Assembly (NCBI RefSeq): GCF_003332275.1
Contig: NZ_QOVA01000004.1
Coordinates: forward strand, 62,001 to 126,000
DNA length: 64,000 nucleotides
Direction: 5' to 3'
DNA from: Edaphovirga cremea
GTDB taxonomy: Bacteria > Pseudomonadota > Gammaproteobacteria > Enterobacterales > Enterobacteriaceae
The notes beneath the pieces are model-generated. The model was not told where the DNA came from. It was given only the letters and a program-made list of their open reading frames with translations, and did not search any database. Both the position numbers and the translations under genes were made by a program. This document shows, piece after piece, positions 60,023-64,000 of this stretch; position 1 is the first letter of the stretch; each line of letters starts with the position of its first letter.

Positions 60023-60283
60023 TTCGCAGTATTCCTTATCGAATCAGCATCGATAAAAACAGAAGTGTGCTATTGGTGTAATCGAGGTTGGGTAGCTTCA
60101 CCATTGAGAAATTTGCTACTGGGGTTACGATTCTTTATTTATGTGATCGCGGCAACCGGTTTCCCGATAAGAGGGATTTTTTAAATGATGAAATGCAACA
60201 TAAAGCAAAAAGCGCGATAACAATGAAATATCGCGCGGGAAAATGTATTTATTACATTGAATAATTAGAGCTTATATTTAAAT
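60023..60283 (-). other. yicJ upstream region
   Basis: No gene. TATGTGATCGCGGCAACCGG (60138-60157) carries a CRP-like left half-site; otherwise only the terminator of the next gene (60205-60236) is clear. Confidence 0.35.
60205..60236 (-). terminator. terminator of the DJ-1/PfpI gene
   Basis: GCGCGATA (60212-60219) and TATCGCGC (60229-60236) form an 8-bp stem. On the minus strand it is followed by CTTTTTTGC. It lies 48 bases after the stop at 60284. Confidence 0.75.
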
Positions 60284-60859
60284 TTATTTCGGAGTGCGCC
60301 AAGAGTCGTAATAGATATGTTCAACCTGGAAGTCGGTATCTTCACGATCGCCAGTCAAGCGGTAACCGATATGAAACGCGAAATCGAATGCGACGCCCAG
60401 ACCCTTGGCACTGATCAGATTACCATCCTCAACGATTTTTTGATCGACATAAACACCATCATCAAAGTACTGATAAAGGTCGCCTGAACAGACGTATTTA
60501 CGCCCTTTCAATAGCTTGTTTCCGCCTAATACGCGCGCTGCTGCAGAGCAAATCGGGCAGATCAGCTTGCCCGCTTCGTCATGACGACGAATAAACTCAA
60601 CGACCATCGGGTTTGCCGCCAGATTGACCGTTCCTTGTGGACCTCCAGGGATCACCACCGCGTCAAACAACGTATCCATTTGTCTTTCTAACAGCACATC
60701 CGCAAACATGCGGATATTATGGTAAGTGCGCAGTTCAAGACGATCCTGGCAGGACAGTTTTACGACATCTATATTCAGCCGTCGTAAAACGTCAACAACG
60801 ATCACTGCTTCTGCTTCTTCAAATCCTTCTGCAAGCAGCACAGCCACTTTTTTAGACAT
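60284..60859 (-). CDS. DJ-1/PfpI family protein
   Basis: 191 residues, a cytoplasmic DJ-1/PfpI fold related to YajL and PfpI-type deglycases/chaperones. The conserved acidic residue is in LLAEGFEEAEAV, and the nucleophile Cys is in LICPICSAAARVLGG on the nucleophile elbow, preceded by VVIPGGPQG. The start at 60859 (MSKKVAVLLAEGFEE, GGAG site) is chosen over one 21 codons upstream. It lies alone between yicJ and the Flag-2 remnant. The exact activity is not known. Confidence 0.85.
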   Translation of the reverse strand: MSKKVAVLLAEGFEEAEAVIVVDVLRRLNIDVVKLSCQDRLELRTYHNIRMFADVLLERQMDTLFDAVVIPGGPQGTVNLAANPMVVEFIRRHDEAGKLICPICSAAARVLGGNKLLKGRKYVCSGDLYQYFDDGVYVDQKIVEDGNLISAKGLGVAFDFAFHIGYRLTGDREDTDFQVEHIYYDSWRTPK

Positions 60860-61091
60860 AAGAACTCCAACGATATACGGTTTTTCACCCTGACTGGAGC
60901 AGAATAGCAAACATCTATTCATAAATGGAACGATGTTTTAATTTTGTCGAGACAGATCGCGGAACGACTAATGACTACTTAGCAATCCATCGTATTCACG
61001 ATATACTCGTCAACTTGCCCCAAATATCCGATGTCCCTCCAATTCAGCCAATGCCATCCTCATCAAGCAGCAACATCTCCGGTGCACTGAC

Positions 61092-62816
61092 TCATGCGAG
61101 ATATCCGGCAATGGTAAGGCGTTGATCATCTGGCACTTCATTGAAAGAGAGCACGTGCAGACCCGGTGAAAAGAGGCGCGCATAGCGGGCCAGCAAAGGA
61201 CGTAGCGAGGGAGCAACCAGTAATACGGGCTCTTTACCCAGTGCTTTCATCTGCTCTTTTACTTTGGGCATGGCCTCCTGAAATTGACTCATCAGATTAG
61301 GATCAATAGGAATGCTATCAAGTACCACTTTCCCCGATTGCTGAGCCTGGTTGAGCGCACCGAGCAGCAGCGTTTCCAGTTCATTCTGTAGGGTATAGAC
61401 GGAAAGTTCATCCTGATGAGCCAAACTGCTGACGATACTGCGTCGTAGGGCAAACCGCACATCGGCCACCAACAACAGCGGGTCTTTGACGGATGCAATG
61501 CTTTCCAATAACGCAGTGGCAATGACCACAATATCTTTCAGAGAGACGCCTTCAAGCAACAGTAAACGGTAAACACGCAACAATTGGCTGTAATTCAGCG
61601 CATTACTCAAATCCTCTGCCAATTTGGGCGACAGCGATGAAAGTCGGTTATGCAGCAACGTAATATCATCGTAATGAAATAAATCGGGAATATTCTGCCG
61701 GATGATTTTATTCACGTGTGTCGCGACGACGCTGGCGCAATCGACAACCTGATATCCGAGATTCAGTGCCCGCGTTTTCTGATCGACATTTATCCAGGTG
61801 ATTGGCATGCCATAAGCGGGATCGTTATCAAGAATACCTTCGACTTCACCATATGTTTCACTGGATGGCAGTGCCATAAGCTTATCGGCCGGTATATTCC
61901 CTTTTGCTTGCTGGATCCCATTCACGGAAATAGTGTATTGCGTGGGTTTAAGGCGGAAATTTTCCCGGATGCGGATTTCAGGCAATAAAATACCGAAAGT
62001 CTCGGAAGCAATCTGCCGCACGCCACGTATGCGCTGAGTCAGCGGGCTGCCTTTGGATTTATCAACCAACATCACCAACTTATACCCCAGGCTGATGCTC
62101 ATTGGCTCAATCAGTGGGATGCTCTCCCAATTGATGGCTTGATCGATATCCTCAGACATTGCCTTGCTGATTTTTGCCAGATTCTGGACATCGTTATTTG
62201 CCGCTTTTGGCAATAAACCCTGCCGCCACGCCGCGAAAATCAGGATAGCGGTGAAAGAGAGAAACGCCAGATGGGGCATACCGGGCACAATCGCCAGAAT
62301 GAACATCACGCAGGCAACGCTGTAAAGAATGGCGGGAGTAGCCAAAAGCTGGCGCTTGAGCTCAGTGGACATATCACCACTATCATTTACTCGCGTAACA
62401 ATGATTGCAGCCGCGCTGGATAAGAGCAGTGAAGGAATTTGTGCGACCAGACCATCCCCGATCGTCAATAGGACATACTGCTGGAAAGCCGCGCTGGCGT
62501 TGAGATCGTATTTGAAAATACCGATGCATATCCCACTAATCAAGTTGATGGTCAGAATCATCATTCCAGCGATTGCATCACCGCGAACAAATTTAGACGC
62601 GCCGTCCATTGCACCATAAAAATCGGCTTCGCTGGCGATCTCTTTCCTGCGTGCCCGAGCCTGATCCTGATTAATCAGTCCTGCATTGAGATCGGCATCA
62701 ATCGCCATTTGCTTACCCGGCATGGCATCCAGCGTAAAGCGCGCAGAAACTTCAGAAATACGCTCGGCACCTTTTGTGACGACGATAAAGTTGATTATTA
62801 ATGCTGTAACCCCCAA
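61092..62816 (-). pseudogene. lfhA: lfhA, lateral-flagellar FlhA-type export protein, 5' truncated
   Basis: 574 codons of an FlhA-family protein, normally about 690. What remains starts inside the conserved IINFIVVTKGAERISEVSAR stretch; roughly the first 115 residues with the early membrane helices are gone. The FHIPEP-type loop (ARFTLDAMPGKQMAIDADLN), later helices and the whole cytosolic domain are present and uninterrupted to GYLA-stop. The in-frame ATG at 62816 comes from the lafU side of the junction. The Flag-2 FlhA is the export gate, so the protein cannot work without its N-terminus. Confidence 0.88.
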
Positions 62817-63624
62817 AGAGCGTGAAGCTATCGTTCAGGCGCTGAATAATCAGTCGATTTTTTCGGGCAATCCTTTCTCGCCATTAAGTGAGATTGGCAG
62901 GAAAAATGAGACCGCAGTGATTGCCAAACCCATAAAGATGCCAACTTCAAAAGTCGCTGAGCCTGAGAGTCAGCGAGAACTCAATGCAGACAATTTGCGT
63001 CGTTCGCTGAAGTCTCTCAATAAAGCGGCATACGATCCGGACGATATATTCACCCTTAAACAATCCGTCAATGAGCTAAGACAACTGGCGGATGTTATCA
63101 ATCTTATTGCCCAAGAAAGTAATATGGCGGCGAATCTTCATATAGAGATTATCCCGCAAGGGTTAAGAATTTTAATTCAGGATAATGATGAGCGGGAGAT
63201 GTTTTTGCGGGGCAGTGCTGCAATAACTCCGTTCTTTTCAAAGCTATTACAAAAACTGGTACCAACATTGAACGGTATTGATAACAAAATCATTATCACA
63301 GGGCACACTGACGCTCTCCATTACAAAAAAAAGAACGTTTACAATAACTGGAATTTATCGGGTGATCGCGCACTGATGGCACGCAAAGTTCTGGAAAATG
63401 CCGGGCTTGGTGAAGGCAAAATTTTGCAGGTCAATGCGATGTCGGACCAAATGTTATTGGATACAGAACGCCCGGATGCTGCTGCCAATCGTCGTATAGA
63501 GATTATGGTGTTGACCAAAACAGCGGCCGACTCCCTCTATCAATTTTTTGGCAAGCATGGTGAAAAAGTTATTAAACCCATGACGAAGCATTTGGAAAAT
63601 CAATTACCGCCGTTGCCGAATTAA
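62797..63624 (+). pseudogene. lafU: lafU, MotB-like lateral flagellar motor protein, 5' truncated
   Basis: About 270 codons of a MotB-family protein, starting within the post-membrane TPKEREAIVQALNNQ segment. The N-terminal cytoplasmic piece, the single membrane helix with the proton-carrying Asp, and the native start are missing. The peptidoglycan-binding OmpA-like domain is complete (IITGHTDALHYKKK, NWNLSGDRALMARKVL, DAAANRRIEIMVL). The frame is open upstream only because it runs into antisense lfhA. Normally this gene closes a Flag-2 cluster. Confidence 0.85.
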
Positions 63625-63692
63625 CGAGTAAAGCGCATTGGCGAGTAAAGAGAGTTGAAATCCTCGCGATATATGGACTAAAGGAGAAAGCC

Positions 63693-64000
63693 ATGCGGGC
63701 GCTGAGAGTGGAACTTCCCGTTCGGAGAAAAAGAAGCGCATTTGTGGTCGTGATATTAAAAGGAGCCTTATTGTTGACGTTACTTTATGGCATGGTTGCA
63801 ACTATTACCCACGCTCAGGCCGCCACTCTCATCAAAAAGTCTCCTGCGTCAGCCAAAAAGAAGTCTCTAAGCATTGCCGCCAGACAGAGGATCCATAACC
63901 GGAACGTATTATTACAAAAAACGAGCAAGGTTAATGCCAAATCAGTCGAGGGAAATCATTCAGCGAATTTTCCCCGACGATCATCGGAAAAAGAACAACG
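63693..64000 (+). CDS. yafL: YafL-like NlpC/P60 protein, N-terminal part (partial)
   Basis: 102 codons run off the window end without a stop. AAGGAG at 63681-63686 precedes the ATG. A basic n-region and hydrophobic segment (about 18-38) form a signal peptide ending near AQA. The next part, SLSIAARQRIHNRNVLL and SVEGN, resembles the segment before the NlpC/P60 domain in E. coli YafL (SFSYAARQRMQNRARLL, IVEGN). In E. coli K-12 yafL lies close to the same lfhA-lafU remnant, so synteny supports the call. The catalytic domain is outside the window. Confidence 0.6.
   Translation, partial: MRALRVELPVRRKRSAFVVVILKGALLLTLLYGMVATITHAQAATLIKKSPASAKKKSLSIAARQRIHNRNVLLQKTSKVNAKSVEGNHSANFPRRSSEKEQ

Noticed and set aside
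62686-62796. Longer lafU start at 62686
   Set aside because: This stretch is antisense to conserved lfhA codons, so it cannot be native lafU sequence.

Overview
The window is chromosomal DNA of a gamma-proteobacterium of the order Enterobacterales. Nearly every housekeeping gene matches an Escherichia coli gene in length and motifs (yidE, avtA, malS, yiaD, tag, glyQS, mtlADR, sodA, fdhD, fdoGHI-fdhE, yibF, aldB, mdfA, wecH, xylBA/FGHR, yicIJ). The gene order, the 2-ketogluconate operon and the bacteriocin remnants point to a lineage outside the Escherichia/Salmonella group, for example Pectobacteriaceae or Yersiniaceae. The genus cannot be fixed from sequence reading alone.

Layout: 1-5.8 kb holds the end of ibpB, then yidE, avtA and malS with MalT-box-like sites. 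5.8-11.2 kb is a complete 2-ketogluconate operon (kguE-kguK-kguT-ghrB) with a PtxS-like repressor and a 16-bp palindromic operator. 11.3-19.7 kb carries yiaD, tag with a frameshifted yiaC, a GDSL autotransporter esterase, glyQS and yiaF. 19.7-24.5 kb is the mannitol operon behind four CRP-type sites, then yibL. 24.5-33.1 kb has yiiM, sodA (Fur box), fdhD and the fdoGHI-fdhE respiratory formate dehydrogenase set. 33.1-39.6 kb is an accessory island of broken bacteriocin toxin ends, each followed at once by an immunity-type gene, split by a sorbosone-dehydrogenase-like operon. 39.6-47.8 kb has a DcrB-like lipoprotein, yibF, aldB, mdfA, wecH, a GlxA-type regulator with an isochorismatase fusion, and a DUF1471 protein. 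47.8-60.0 kb is a complete xylose regulon with the yicJI xyloside pair beside it. 60.2-64.0 kb holds a DJ-1/PfpI protein and the two 5'-truncated ends of a Flag-2 lateral flagellar locus (lfhA and lafU), head to head, then the start of a yafL-like gene.

The main theme is sugar acquisition (maltodextrin, 2-ketogluconate, mannitol, xylose and xylosides) plus formate respiration. The most notable points are these. (1) FdoG has an ordinary Cys codon where E. coli has selenocysteine, and selA/selB, which adjoin yibF in E. coli, are absent between fdhE and aldB; the space is filled by bacteriocin debris. (2) Six or more toxin-tail/immunity units are recognisable. They include an ATP-grasp (R2K-like) protein starting at the base after a toxin-like stop codon, and a duplicated unrecognised 99/100-residue protein whose start overlaps a toxin-like tail conserved at the protein level. 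(3) A large Flag-2 deletion parallels the one known from E. coli K-12. (4) A one-base frameshift breaks yiaC.
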